64,000 nucleotides of DNA. It comes from Sclerodactyla briareus (lineage: Eukaryota; Echinodermata; Holothuroidea; Dendrochirotida; Sclerodactylidae). Below are positions 37,561-50,054 of this stretch, piece after piece. Location of the stretch: positions 347,501 to 411,500 of the forward strand of contig JAODTK010002765.1 of NCBI GenBank assembly GCA_026419785.1. Direction: 5' to 3'. The notes under the pieces are model-generated. The model made no database searches. It saw only the letters and a list, made by a program, of their open reading frames with translations, and was not told the DNA's origin. Positions within the stretch are counted from its first letter, which is position 1; each line of letters opens with the position of its first letter. A program made the position numbers and the translations under genes.

Positions 37561-39136
37561 TCCAAATCCTGTGAACATGCTGAAAGATCACTACTCCCAA
37601 TGGACAAAGTGACTTTTTATAGGCTTTCATAGAGAAGTCATTGTTTATTTTCTGATGGCCCATTCTTATCTCAGATTCTTCTTTTCTTGAGACGGTGCAC
37701 ATCCAGAATATGATACTAGCTCCTATACACACGTGTCAGGTGAAGCGTCTCAGCCCCTTAACATTTTTGCGATGTCCCTGGATCTAGGAGAACAATATAG
37801 ATATAAGGGAAGCAGATAAACAATGCATTCCCGATAGTCCTAGGTAGAAAACTGTTCTTATACAGTTGGTCCTTGCGTACAACTGCAGCATGCATATCTG
37901 TATGTATATTTTGAATTCTACAAATTGGATGCCAATAATGATCAACATGAACCTGAGCCTGAGCTGCCTGACCAAAACACTCTTCGTCACAGGGAATCAA
38001 AAGATTTGCTTACGAGCGTTCTGCTTAAGGAACAAGATAAAGAACATTAAGCATGAAGTACCAGTGCCGGCTCTCCAAGAAAAAAAAAAAAAAAAAATAA
38101 AATTTAATTGAAGGCAACAAACTCTGCTGCTCTCCTCTAACATATCCTCGATATATCTATAAGGTAGACTAGCCGAGGATCCCACACGTACTAGCTACTC
38201 CAGCACATGATGAGTTTGCATCCCTAGGACAAAAACGGTTCTATAGAGGACTCCCAGATTCTATTGTCCCTTGTTCCAAAACATCCTGAATGTGTCTTCC
38301 CCAACTAAGGTCCCTGCAAATGATCAGGATATCCGCTCAAACCCCTGCCTATTGGCACACCATTCAACTTCAAGGCATAATTCTAGTGTTCTTAAACATG
38401 GAGTCTTTCCCCTCAATTACTCCAATCTTGATATCAACTGTCCCAGGGGATATTTTCCCTCATTTCCTCTGTAAGCCAATCAGGATACCTACATTTGAAT
38501 GGTAAAACACGCACAATTCACCCATGGGTCACACAGCCACATCTACACCCCAGTATAAAACTAAATCAATCAGCATGCTGATTGAGAAGTTTTGTGGTCA
38601 ACAGAGCATGGAAGCCTGTAGACAATAAAATCCATTGACATAGCCACAGTACCACACCAGGGGTGGAATTTGCTTCTCTCAACTTACAACAAAATGTTGG
38701 AGAATATCAAGAATCATTGAAAATTTCAATTCAGCAAAAAATTAACCAAGGTATATTGCCTCAAATAACATTGCATGTAAATTGCAAAACATAAAGACTA
38801 GAGCAATGTGGCCCGAGAAATGCACATTTTAAAACATCCCATGCTTTCCATAGCATAAGAGGCAATTTTAAAAGGACATAGCCCTAGCCTAGCCCTGGGC
38901 CATAAGCCTATTAGGCCTAGGCCTATTCCCCTTTGATGCCTTCGACTGGAACCTTCATGAAGCATTTTGGCCCCTATCTAATGGGTCACACTTGCTCCAC
39001 GTTCACCTGGCCACACTGGTAGGCTTGTTTCGACTATCGAAAAAACGGTCCATTATGAGATAAATTCGATTCGGGAAAATTCAATTCAATTGGAATTTCC
39101 TGCAATTTATTCATGTTAAGTAGATACAAATAGAGG
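37561..39136. other. No gene recognised; A18 tract
   Basis: An A tract at 38080-38097 follows 'CCGGCTCTCCAAG' and could be the 3' end of a retroposed sequence, though no source or target-site duplication was found. The GGCCTAGGCC-type word occurs at about 38912-38924. Confidence 0.4.
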
Positions 39137-39440
39137 GGCAAAAACAAAATATCAGGATTTTGGTGGCTCGTGGCGATACACTCACATTGAGTGAAATATC
39201 ATAATTTTTCTGCGTGCTCCATCGACCTGCTAACACTAGTGCCCCACAAAGTGGGTGAATCGCCGGAGCAATTGCAGAATACCCGGCAACTACGGCCTTA
39301 TTTTAGTTCAAAAGCACAAACACATGAAGTGCCTTACCAGTCAAAACGTACCTTCACCAAAACGTCCCCGCTTTTCAGATACCAAAACGTCCGTGTGTGT
39401 GTATGGGTAAAATTGGGTAAGTCAAAAACGTCCCCGTGGA
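39137..39440 (+). repeat. Left arm of a large inverted repeat
   Basis: CAAAATATCAGGATTT (39145-39160) is perfectly complementary to 41697-41712. ACCAAAACGTCC (39356-39367, again at 39381-39392) is complementary to GGACGTTTTGGT at 41576-41587. Between these, 'AATTGCAGAATACC' corresponds to the complement of 'GGTATCTGCAATT' at about 41669-41681. The arms differ by insertions. The 120-codon ORF over this arm has no recognised domain. Confidence 0.7.
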
Positions 39441-40239
39441 CTCATGAAAGTGAAGTAAACGTTAGGTGTATGTTTGTAAGGAACAATGAAGCTACTGTGT
39501 GCAAAATCACAGGATTACACTATCGAACACCCAGCGCTGTTTTTGGGGAATGATTTCATTTTAACCATGTAAAATTCGGGCAAGGCAAACAATTTTGTCA
39601 AGAATTTCTGACATAAAAACTTAACTCACATACGTTTCGCAGATTTTAGGAAGTTATGGGAAACCTATTTCTTAGGTGACTGACTTGCGTACCAACCATG
39701 CAGCTAAATACAACACTGTACAAATTGGATATGCAACGAGTGGAGAAGAAATTCGAAGTCGAAAATTGGCAAAAAAGAAGAATGGTTGAATAAGATTTTT
39801 CATGTAATGAGCTATAGTGTCATAAACAGTTGCAGAATTAGCAAGTATACAATCACTGAGAAAGGGTACACAGAAAGTATTCACTATAGGCAAATGAAAC
39901 AGGTATGTTGCCATTATATGGCTAAACCGAGATGAAGGGGGAATAAAGTATAAGAAATCACTGGAAAAAAATCCATGCGCGCGCGCAGTTAATCCCAAAG
40001 TGATTACTGATAGCCTTGAACTGAACACAATCGTCCGATCTAAGGCGCGCCAGTTAAATAACTTAATTTTACCAGGTGGTTCATTCTTTGATTACCCGTT
40101 AGGACAAGACTCTGTAATCTGCTAATGACTGCTATAGACCTGCAGATGAGGCCGTAGGACAGCGCCGGCAAGCTTTACTCCTTAATAACCCTGTGAACTC
40201 GCACACGTTTATCAGTTGTTCAAAACTACTCCACTACTC
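39441..40239. other. No gene recognised
   Basis: This lies inside the large inverted repeat. A CGCGCGCGC run is at about 39978-39986 and an AscI-like GGCGCGCC at about 40043. No coding sequence was recognised. Confidence 0.4.
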
Positions 40240-40660
40240 ACTCTACCCTACTTACTACTACATCCACTTTCGTAAACATATCATGGCCAGCTATCCTGCA
40301 GCTTGGTGAGGATTGGATGTCCGGGTACGACGAGGGCTCCAATGCGACGCTGTGATCGTGGGCAACATCGCTGGTGCGGGACGGGACTCCACCGTGACAC
40401 TTACCCGAGGTCGTGGCGGTAGGATACAGCCACTCGACTTGAGGTGCGCTGACTGCCCACGCTGAAGCGCCAGATCGGAGAGCACTCGTCTTTTTCTGAG
40501 GCGAGGAGTTCCGGATACGAGGAGCCGATGGATCTCCGCTTTGCCGTACATCGATCGTCCCCGATCCTCCTCGAAAGACGCTACAACCAGACCAACTACA
40601 GACCACTCGAATGCACCATCGCAGGGGAGACTACATACACACCCATCATCCATTGCCAGC
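40240..40660. other. GC/CpG-rich block with overlapping open frames
   Basis: The block is richer in GC and CpG than its surroundings. It holds open frames on the minus strand at 40238-40606 and 40291-40653, rich in Ser, Arg and Pro. No domain is recognised and no splice site decides a strand. It could be a first exon with promoter or the GC-rich part of the surrounding inverted-repeat element. Confidence 0.35.
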
Positions 40661-41420
40661 CAATCGCCGCACCAACCTCGTCAAATTAATTATTCCTATA
40701 ATAGGCGACTTCTTTCTTGCCGTACTCCCATTCTCTACCAAAAATCCAGCTTTTCGTTCTGCGACCTCCAACCACAACTCCCTTTCAACACACACCAATT
40801 GCCAAACCACGCACCGCTACCATCGTCAAATTATTCATTCCTACATAGTCGACTCTTGCAGTACCTTCCCATATCTACCAAAACTACAGCTCAGCTTCAT
40901 TCTATGACCGCCAACCACACTCCATTAAACACACCCATTGCCAAACAACTTCGTCTAACCTTTTCATTTATTATTCTACAATTAAAAAACACACCAATTG
41001 CCAACCCAAGCGCCGCACCCTCGTCAAATTAATTATTCCTATATTAGGCGACTTCTTTGCATACTACTCGAGTCCCATTCTACCAAACACCAGCTTCTTC
41101 TTCTCTGCGACCCCAACCACTTAACACCCCCTTGTCAACCAAGCGTAACTAACCTTTCAATTTAATTATTCCTACAATTAAAAACACCACCCATTACCAA
41201 ACCAAAGCAAACAGCGCTACCCTTGTCATTTTAATTATGCCTTCCTACAATAAAAAAATAAAAACCTCTTTCTGCCCATACTCCCCTTTGGCTATTGCCG
41301 AACTACCAGTTTCAATCACTTCTTCATAGCCCTAAACTTATCTGCTCCTTCAGTTCACCTGTTGCCGAACCAAGCCTAATAAGAAAGTCCGAATTAACTT
41401 ATTTGAATTCCAGCCCTCCC
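40661..41420. repeat. Minisatellite inside the large inverted repeat
   Basis: 'TCGTCAAATTAATTATTCCTA' variants recur at about 40677, 40824, 41021 and 41224, with half-unit variants ('TTTATTATTCTACAATTAAAA') at about 40965 and 41160. Each is followed by 'GGCGACTTCTTT' or a relative and preceded by 'CCAATTGCCAA.C'. Unit length varies between about 130 and 200 bp. The 163-codon ORF at 40541-41032 is repeat-driven. Confidence 0.75.
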
Positions 41421-41514
41421 GTGACGTTTCACTTAAAACAGTTCTGTTTTAATCGAACCCGGGTACGTTTTGACTGTTTTTAAAATCGAACCCGGGGTGG
41501 TTTTTGACTCGAAT

Positions 41515-41720
41515 ATTATAATACGCATACCCACTGGGACATTTTGGACCATACCCGAGGACGTTCATGGTACTGGGACGTTTTGGTAAAGTACGTTCAG
41601 CCGGATCCCGTTAATTCACACTCAAGCAGGACACTCCATTGAGAACGATTGCGTGTTGGAAAGTTGCGGTATCTGCAATTGATCTCAATCGCCAGCAAAT
41701 CCTGATATTTTGGGTTTTGT
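41515..41720 (-). repeat. Right arm of the large inverted repeat
   Basis: The reverse complement of this arm matches 39137-39440 in the same order of blocks (see the left arm). Two further copies of an 'AATCGAACCCGGG' word lie just inside it at about 41451 and 41483. Confidence 0.7.
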
Positions 41721-44700
41721 TATTCACTTCACATAGGCCCCATCAGCCTAGGCCTAAAAGTAAATGTATATATTAGGGGTATCATGACCCAACGGTATCT
41801 TAGACAACTCCCTGAAAAACATAGTAACACCATGGGGATGTTTCAAATTTGGTTGAATCTCTTAAACTTTAAAATTATCCCATTACTATCCGGCCATAAG
41901 ATAAAGGAGAAAACATGCAACACAATTTGCTAAAAACTGATAAATTAACCTTAAATGGTTTGAGTCAGTGAAATTGTGTTTTTCCATAAGACTATTAACT
42001 GCTGCTCGAAAAGTCTGTAAAATTTTACAAAGGAACCATTTTATTATCTGTCAATCACTGGGGGTTTGTACCCAGACATAAAGTTTACAAATGTGATTGG
42101 TTCTGCCTAATTTCTTAACTGTGTCGTGCGTGGCCTTGAAAATCTGAAAAGTGTTCGACTCAGATACCACTGTTAACTAAGCGTACAAAAATGGCTTAGG
42201 CCTAAACTGCAGGAATTCTCAAGTTTTTCATTCCAGAGGCTGCTATTCTAACAAAAATACATAGAACATATAAAATAGTCATTTCTACTGACTTCTGAGT
42301 TTTGGTCGGATGGTGTGCTTCAGTTTACAATTCTAGAGCGGCAAATATTTACAGACCCAGCCTAAGTGTTCGGCTTATGGTACCAGCCAAACTCTATTAC
42401 TACCTAGCCTAGGCCCAAGTTAGGCAACGATAGAGCCCCGTGCTTACTACGTAATGAAACCTATATATATATATATTATATATATATATATTGGTACGAC
42501 ACCCTCCGTCTAGTGTTACGTTGTAGCTTATTTTCTGCTGTGAATCTGGAATGTTACAGAAGTGAAATCTCTGAGTCTGACTGAGTCTGAGTCTGACGGT
42601 GACCGGTCTGCGAGTGCGACGAACTCCAGCAGATATGATGTTTGCTTTTTGTGGATTTTGATCGTTCTCATTCTGAAGGCTTGCCAAATTTAATATCCTT
42701 GGACAAAACCAACCGGAGTTCTGCGTAAAATCGTTTAAAGACTGAATACTGCATTGCGAAGCGGTAGCAATAATTAATTTATTCGCAACAATGATTCTAA
42801 TATTTATAATTCCAACAGGGGCTTGTGATTTGGATTCCTGGCCGTCGGAAATGCCAAGGCAGTCTTATTCTGGTTGAATGGGGCGACATACCTAAAAATA
42901 AGCCTGGGAATTGTGCTACGTTCTTTCGAACCGTCTATACCGTACATACAGTTCCTAACTGGTGAAATTCTTTCTTTCGGACGGCCCAACACTTTTTCCA
43001 ATCGGTCTGGCTGTTCAGCGCCATATCGGACTCACCGTGTCTGGCAATGCACAGAGTGGTTACGCGAAAAGTCCTCGCTTTTCCGCCGTTCGATGCTGCA
43101 CTAATTTGACTGAATTGCTCCATAACGTGCGATATTTTCCAATTAATTGCATGAATTCATGTCCTAACCTTCCATCTCATAAAGTTCTTCACATGAATTA
43201 CCTATTCTTGATGGAATATTTCGGAGATGACTATCGATTTTCTGAATTGAGAGTATCGAACCGTCGCCATTTTGATAGGCACGCCGTGGAAGTGGAGTTC
43301 TCAATAATTCCCAAAAATCACCACTAAGTCACCACTTTTGTACCGAAGAACGCGTTTTAGCTCGTATATACTGTATATACCAGTTCGAAAGAAGCGCACC
43401 ATTGTAAAAACAATGCTGGGGCTATATACAGAAGGCACGCCTTGTGCGAACGGAAGGAGTCTGTAAGTCCGCAAGGCATACGGCAGACGTAGACTTTCTT
43501 GAATTGAATGAGATCTACTGTTTTGTTTCAAATCGACTGTACTGTACTAATGTTCCGTTGATTGTATCATTATTTTTATTTTGTTATCTTTTACTTGATC
43601 GGGTCTTGATTGAAAATGTTAGGCCGTCCCTAAGCCCTAACGCTGTAGGGTACCCTACCCTGACATGGCATGGGACTTGGAGGAAATATCAGGCCTAGCC
43701 CAGTTGTTCTCGATGAAACACCGATCATAATACTTGTGTGCGATGAGCATAGCTTACTCCAGCGGCAATTAGGCAACTGACTTTACGTGCTGCCAAATCC
43801 GCCCTTACGCATCTAGCTAGTTTCGAGATCAAACCAGGGCATTATGTAATTTATCCTCGTCCGGGAAAACTTCGTCAACTGGAAGACTCCGCCAATAGGA
43901 TTTACTGTGGGACCTCTCGCATTTTCGGTTGAATTAAACAGCAAAAGTCTCAAATGGCGTTAAAACCCTGAATTAACAACCAGCACAAAGAAATCTAATA
44001 ATACATGCACACTCATAATTTACTAGAACACATCAGGCCGCCCCCAAATAAACCGCAATTATTCAAAATACCCACAACAAGGATGTCGAAAGCTGACCGA
44101 TCACTGCCGACTATGCGCCAATCACGTCAAGTATTACAACCCGATGCACTACCAATGGGCGGACTATTCCATTATACTGCGGTTACGCAGGGCAGGTTGG
44201 GTAGCTGGAGAATTCCCTAGGGCTCGTGTATCGTCATCCGAACTCCTTGAAGATAGTGGCAGATAGTGAGCGTGGCGATGCCCAGTGGGTCCCGACCTGT
44301 GACCCAGGTCCCAATGGAGGGCCATTGCTATTGTGACATATAATATGTAATATGGTTTTCACGTGTGGATTATGTGCATTATACTGTATATCCATTACTA
44401 AAAAAAAGCACTTTTTTTTTTCTATAGTGTCTTGCCAGCAGTGCCTATTTTTTTTTTTTTTCTACTCGAAGTGCCGGGCGCACCACACAGTGCCGGTGGG
44501 CCCCCCAGTGGCCGCCACTGTAGCTACATCACTGCTGCAGGAATCCTGAAGTCAGACAGATTACGTGTGCAGTGCGAGTGGAAACATGTGATTTTCTTGG
44601 AATTTCTGTCTAATTTGGCCATATATAATCACAGATTTTATATACAACCTGTTCTCGCCATGTGAAGGTAAATTTGAAAATTACCTTGTGTTGACAACGA

Positions 44701-45624
44701 AGGAGTACACCAAGTTTCTCACAGATCAATGCCTCTCATGATTACTGTGGCCACTAACCTCCCAGTACAGGGATTTATCCCGAGCCCTTGAGAGAAGACA
44801 TGACGCACACAGACTATCTAACGAACTAGCTTATGGCAACGTGCGAAACTCATTTTATAGGCCGCACTTGTGTTAGCATAAAAATAATCACGATATTTCA
44901 CTCATTTGTGTTTGTAATCCACCAAACAATTCTTATATTTTGTTCTTGTCTCTACTTCACTTGAAATGCAGATTCTGATTACAATCCGATTTTTCTCACT
45001 CATTATTTTGGGCCCATAATGCAATCCAGGAGGCTTAGATTCGGGAAAACAGTGCCCCATTTTGAGATAGACATCAAATTTCAATCGGAACCGACGGCAT
45101 AACAGGCTCTAGCAGAGGCAAAACCAGGGCCTTGTCTGTATATGTATGTGTGTCCCACAGTGTCACATCCTTTTCTTAGTTTCGGGTGCTATTTTCCAAA
45201 AAAAAATCGCCCCCGTCAATTTCATTTTGATTGCTACTTTTGAGTTTTCGAGAGCTCTTTTCAAGTAAACAATAATTAGCCACAAAAACACTCCACATAT
45301 CTAATAAGCAAATTTAACATGTGTAGCTCATACCCTATGGTGGATGGTCACAATCAGTCCTAATGAATTTTAAATTGTCACTGATTAGTACCATTTCTAG
45401 GTAGTTCACTTAAGGGATTGAAACTCTAATCCCCTGCTATTTATCTTTCATTTGCTGATATTATTTGCTACAGATTGGCACTCTATGACCCTCTAGGACA
45501 GTTGGTTTAAACGTCTGAATGCAAATGGCATAGTGAAACCACCCTGATCGTAAAAGGGTAGACTATCGTTTCATGGTCACCCACTGTTTATTTAACAGTC
45601 TTCCTGGTTCCCCATCCTGGCACA
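41721..45624. other. No gene recognised; AT microsatellite
   Basis: A (TA)n stretch lies at 42460-42492. Open frames around 42874-43327 and 43444-43698 have no recognised domain. At 44470-44535 the sequence 'GCCACTGTAGCTACATCACTG' resembles the ends of DNA transposons (CAGTG.TGTAGCTA on the other strand), but no partner end was found. Confidence 0.35.
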
Positions 45625-45743
45625 ATGGCCGAACCTGACAAATCCTGGAGGAGAGAAAGACTGCATGACACATGGCAACAGAGTCGTTGGACGAGTCCTA
45701 CATGTTACAACAACTGCTCTGATCTCTACGATCGTGTAAGGAT
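45625..45743 (+). CDS. Candidate first exon, unknown protein
   Basis: ATG at 45625 in a fair start context (CACAATGGC) opens a frame beginning MAEPDKSWRRERLHDTWQQS. A possible donor, ATCGT|GTAAGG (45737-45738), would end the exon. The composition is protein-like, but the family is unknown and the minus strand is also open here (45592-45879). The assignment is tentative. Confidence 0.2.
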
Positions 45744-46799
45744 ATTTTATATTGTCATCTCCCCATACCAGCTCGAAAATACTCACGATACTTGTTCTGA
45801 TCTTTACTGACCTGAATAGGAGACCAGGTAGGATTCTTTGTTGCTCTATTTGGATCCACCCTCGTTGGTAACTTGTCAACCTATTTAATTTTGCAAGGGT
45901 CCTGTAGTAAGGATCTTATGGAGGGGAGGCACACTGACTCCAATGGCCCTGTTTCACAATAATTTATGAGTATGACCTATGTGCTAAACCACGCTTGAAA
46001 CATGCCTTATTATCCTATTATTATTTTATTGTGTAAGAACATGAAATTGCTCCAGCCCAAACTTGGACCGAAGTTTCGTCACAGGAATGAATAGCACCGC
46101 TTCACCTATGAGTGTACCTGGCTTAAACTGGTTCTTCAGGATAGATAAACTTAGAGAATCTGGATTGGTCACCACTGTTACTCACTTTCTTCGGCAAAAT
46201 GTTCAGAACACCTCGTTTACTAAATTTCAACCCTTCTAATCTCAACTGATGCATTCAGAGTTGAAACACTATGACTGGATTAATTGAAATTCCGATTGGC
46301 TCTGACCTCAATGAACAATGAATGAAGTGCTGTCATTGCCAGAGCACTCTTGGAATGATTTGTAATCTGGGTACCTGGAGTTTTACCTGGATGGCACCCT
46401 CTCCTTCTTGGGCTCTGCGAGTCCCCCAGAGAGAATGGCTTGTAGGGATAGGATGTCTACTGACCCTAAAGATCCACCCTTCTCCAGTTTGCCTTGAAGA
46501 TGTGATGTTGGCGCTGTAACTACTTCCTCTGGAAGCACGGTTCAAGTTTTCGAATTTTATTGAAATATGAATTTCGCCTACTTCCAACGTACTCTTTGTG
46601 GTATTATCTTCCTGGAATTTCTTCGAGTTTTACTATCAGTGACAAAACAAAAAATTGTTTAGATCCATTGAACTCTGCTTGTTTGATATTATACATGTTA
46701 TGAGGTCCTTTTGGCGGCCTGTGACGTTGCTCTATAAGTCAGCAGATTCATGAACTTTGAGACCTCTTCGTTACGATTTATTTTTATTTCAAGGAAAGC
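45744..46799. other. No gene recognised
   Basis: Short ORFs at 46322-46587 occur on both strands without a domain. Confidence 0.4.
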
Positions 46800-47215
46800 T
46801 TGTCAGTCTTCGCTGTACACCTTCTAGCAAAGCAATGTCCTTCTTCAAATCATGGTTCCCAAAGCTATGCCGTATCGATGTGGCCGTATCAGTGACTGTC
46901 CAATTTTTAGACATCTTTCTGTCACGTTCGTGAAATTTCTTTAATAACATCCCTTACTTTAATTGCTCTTCACCCATTTTTTCGTTGCCCACGCTTCGTA
47001 CTATTTCATGTTTTATTCCAGGTATCAGTTTCGTCATTTCTTCGCTGTACAACCTTCCTAGCAAGCAATGTCTTTTCAATATGTTTTCCAAGCTGAATGC
47101 CGTATCAAAGACATGTGGCCGTATCAGTGACTTTTACAAGTTTAGAAATTTTCTGTCAGGGGTTCTGAAGTTCTCTTACATCCCCATTACTTTAGTTGGT
47201 TTCTTTACTACTGCT
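46800..47215 (-). repeat. Tandem duplication inside the LINE 3' part
   Basis: 46800-46975 and 47030-47215 share 'TTCTTCGCTGTACA.CCTTC', 'AGCAA.GCAATGTC', 'ATGCCGTATC', 'TGTGGCCGTATCAGTGACT' and 'CAT..CCATTACTTTA.TTG'. The offset is about 228 bp. This is either two nested 3'-truncated insertions or a tandem duplication. Confidence 0.7.
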
Positions 47216-47760
47216 TCTGCACTTGTCTGTTAATTTCATAGTAGATCACATAATCCCCTAAATCTTTCTCCTTGGTATTTTCTTAGTTCTGTCCATCATT
47301 TCATACTGGTGCTTTGGGATTGTTGTATCCAAATGCATGACGCACATTTTCCAACATTGAATTGCATTTGCCCAACTTATTGGACCAATTCACCAACATG
47401 TCTAAGTCCTGCTTGCAATGTCTGCCGATCTCTATTGTCTCTCACTGGGCAATTTCCTTCGGTGGCATCCCACCCAGCAAGCTTACTGACTTCTGATTGC
47501 ACTCAAGTCCAAATCCTTTTTATAAAATTTTAAACAAACTGGCCCAATACTGAGCCCTGCCAACGGAACTGGTGACTCATCCAATTCAGATTCCTTTCCG
47601 TTCAGCAACTACCCGCCGCTTCCGTCTTTAAGCCATTCTTCCACCCACTTCAAAATGAGTTCATCAATTCCATGTTCTGTAGTTTAGCAATACCCTGTCT
47701 ATCTATTGTCAGCGCACTCTCAGAAATGATTTTATCTGGGACGATGCACAAATGCATTAG
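46800..47760 (-). pseudogene. Decayed LINE reverse transcriptase (CR1/Jockey-like)
   Basis: Conceptual translation of the minus strand, allowing frameshifts, gives the usual order of a non-LTR retrotransposon RT. First comes an EHGID..ILKWVEEWLKD segment (about 47620-47690), then NGKESE (about 47590), then GSVLGP (about 47540-47560) and a DLDLS stretch (about 47500). A damaged KLADDT-like site with the YxDD equivalent lost follows at about 47470. Next are a WQMQFNVGKC relative (about 47340-47375) and a C-terminal KSLIRPH motif (about 47110-47130). Stops and indels interrupt every frame, so it cannot make an active enzyme. The last part (47030-47215) is repeated at 46800-46975. The clade is inferred from motif style only. 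Confidence 0.7.
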
Positions 47761-48884
47761 GCTCAGTGCTTGTTTTTTCATTTAGATGCAACTTACATTT
47801 CAGTAGCAATCCAAATCGGTTTGCACAAAGCCTTATGTCCCCATTTTGCTAATAGACATAGAATTTTAATACTTCAATCAAAGTTCTGCAATTGAAATGC
47901 ATAAAAATGCAATTGGATCAGTTTCCAATTTTTCTTCCTCTTTAGTATGGTTGTTCGTACTTCATTCGTGCAGCATCCATAAGTTATTGGAACCATATTT
48001 TGCTGACACGTTGGGCTCCCGCTAGCCCATGTGTTAAGAATCCTATCTGCTCAAAACCGATTCATTCCTATGCTTATTGCTGTGTCAATGATTCAGCTTC
48101 ACTCCAACGTGCTAACTCTGATTCACTACAGCGGACGCCTATGTCAATGTCATCGTCATTACCAAGTACTTATATGTACAGGAACTACTCACTCCCTTGC
48201 GCTGCAAATATGTGTGCAGCATATAATCTTACTAGAGGCTACCTGCCTCACTTCGTACAGATATCCATCCAGTTGGTTGGTATTAAAAAAACATGCCACA
48301 TGTCACCTCTTATTAACATTGCCTTGTAAATACCAGCTGACAATTTGCAATAACAATGCAATGACTTGACATGTTTCAGAGGTTTAAAAGAATTACCATC
48401 CTACTGGCAGAGCACTTTACAAGTCCCCCCCCGAAGTCCCCCCCCCCCTCATAATTATCAACACTGACATCTTAGAAGATGGGTTGGATGCATTTTCAAA
48501 GAGCGATTACAGTTTTAAAAATAGCTGTACATAAGGATAGACTATGAGGAGACTCTCTCTAAACCTCAGTGCTGTTTAGTGGTGAGCATGCGCACTCACA
48601 AGCCTGAACAAGTATTTAAAAAAAAATTGAAAAAAAATATATATGCGGGCCCTAACTAAATTTTGGTGTGCCTAAATTAGTTGAGAGATGTTAAAACCAC
48701 AGCATTAATAACTTTATGGTGTTTTACCTCTTTAATGATGTAATAGGAACGACAATCACTCAACAGATGGATCGCAGCTTCAGATTGAATTTTTACGAGG
48801 TGTGACGATGTTATCCACGTTTAATTTCCCATCATCTGTTCTCCCTTGACAGGAATTTAACTCTGCTGGTTTCACCGTCCACAG
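47761..48884. other. No gene recognised
   Basis: Two overlapping plus-strand ORFs at 48000-48369 have no recognised domain. A C-rich patch lies at 48425-48449. Confidence 0.4.
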
Positions 48885-48997
48885 ACGACCGTTGAGGCCA
48901 CTCTAGAGTATGTCACAGATAAGAGTGTGTCATCAGGAATGTTGGAGCTGGGACAGGGACTATCGGTGATGAAATGGTGGGTAGCTCTAAACAATAG
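48885..48997 (+). CDS. Candidate internal exon, unknown protein
   Basis: A good acceptor (GGTTTCACCGTCCACAG) precedes an open frame encoding TTVEATLEYVTDKSVSSGML and continuing to MKWW. Donors are available at 48981 (TGG|GTAGCT) or 48998 (ATAG|GTAAAT). The sequence is strongly protein-like: a helical, acidic pattern with no low complexity. I do not recognise the family. The other plus-strand exon candidate at 50549-50659 could belong to the same gene, but phases do not join directly, so intervening exons would be needed. Confidence 0.35.
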
Positions 48998-49057
48998 GTA
49001 AATAAGTAATTCAGTTTCATTTTTTTGAATCTACATGTCCAGGAAGTCCAAGGAACC

Positions 49058-49500
49058 CTGGCCTTAATGATCGCGGAATATGAAACGATGATAATTTGCC
49101 TTCTCTTTTAGAATAGTGCCTGGATGATTCGAGACAGGGATTCATGTAACCAATACTGACCTGCTCCTGGGGCCGCAATCCGCCATCCTAAGTCCCAATC
49201 CTAAAAGACGACATGAACTCAAGACCGACGACTGTCTCGGAGCCTAGGGGAAGCAGAGTTTAAATGACTGCTAACAGCCATTAGACGGACTTATTGCACA
49301 TGTACTCTCGAAAACCCTAATAACTCCAAAAATCCACTGCGATTACAGCGGATCCATGTAGTGAAGACCGCACAACCTTGCACCAACGCAACTGCAATAC
49401 AGTCACCCTAGGGAAAGAAGTCCGGTGGACTGCTGGATTTCAAACCGGGAATTTTTGCTTGCAAGCATAACTGACCACTTGCATTCTTCTGCCCTGTTAT
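49058..49500 (-). mobile_element. Third copy of the long repeat plus its SINE
   Basis: The left part (49058-49270) matches the 3' part of the long repeats at 1-1675 and 3169-4789 ('ACCTGCTCC', 'GACGA..TGAACTCA.GACC', 'CTC.GGAGCCT'). The right part matches the SINE at 4790-5000 ('AAATCCACTGC', 'GTCCGGTG'), with a mutated B box at about 49437-49448. Confidence 0.7.
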
Positions 49501-50054
49501 GTATCATTTCATTCATTAAGTGGTCTAACCTATTTTTTGACCAGTTGCTGGTCTGTGTCAGGCCTGGGGTTTTGTAAGGGTGGGCATAACGTACACTTTA
49601 TTCTCTTTCCACTACCACAGTGCCTGATATATTTTACCGGGTAAATTCGTGCTATATTCCTACACATTTCATTAGTGCTAGCCCTCTGCTAATGTCATGA
49701 GACACTGTGCAGTGGTAGCCGGGATCTTAGCCAGGTATTGAACTGGCTGACAGTGTGTAAAGCTCAGATTTGAACAAGAAGAATGTTATCGACCGCTTTC
49801 AGCTCTGAGCTATTTCTGAGAAGGCTAGATCTAACTGGAGTACGTGTTGAGCACTCTGACAGCCTCAAGTGGGTCAATCGCATGACCGTAATATCAGAAG
49901 ATACACTCACGCAGTCCTTTCTAATTCACACGACGCTCGTCACTGGCAGCAGTCCTGATTCATCATGAGAAGGAAGAGAAAGAAGCCCCTGTGTAGAGCT
50001 CTACCCAGCCTTTCAGCGTAGAGAAAAGATGAATTATTTCACAACTTCTACTAC
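49501..50054. other. No gene assigned; one protein-like ORF
   Basis: The plus-strand frame 49783-49968 (61 codons) looks moderately protein-like but has no recognised domain and runs into the foldback element. A tRNA-B-box-like GTTCAATACC lies on the minus strand at about 49733-49742. Confidence 0.3.

Noticed and set aside
40541-41032. 163-codon plus-strand ORF rich in Pro, Thr and Asn
   Set aside because: It follows the minisatellite at 40661-41420, and its composition comes from the repeat unit.
44470-44535. DNA transposon terminus (CAGTGATGTAGCTACAGTGG)
   Set aside because: It resembles known ends, but no matching inverted end or target-site duplication was seen nearby.
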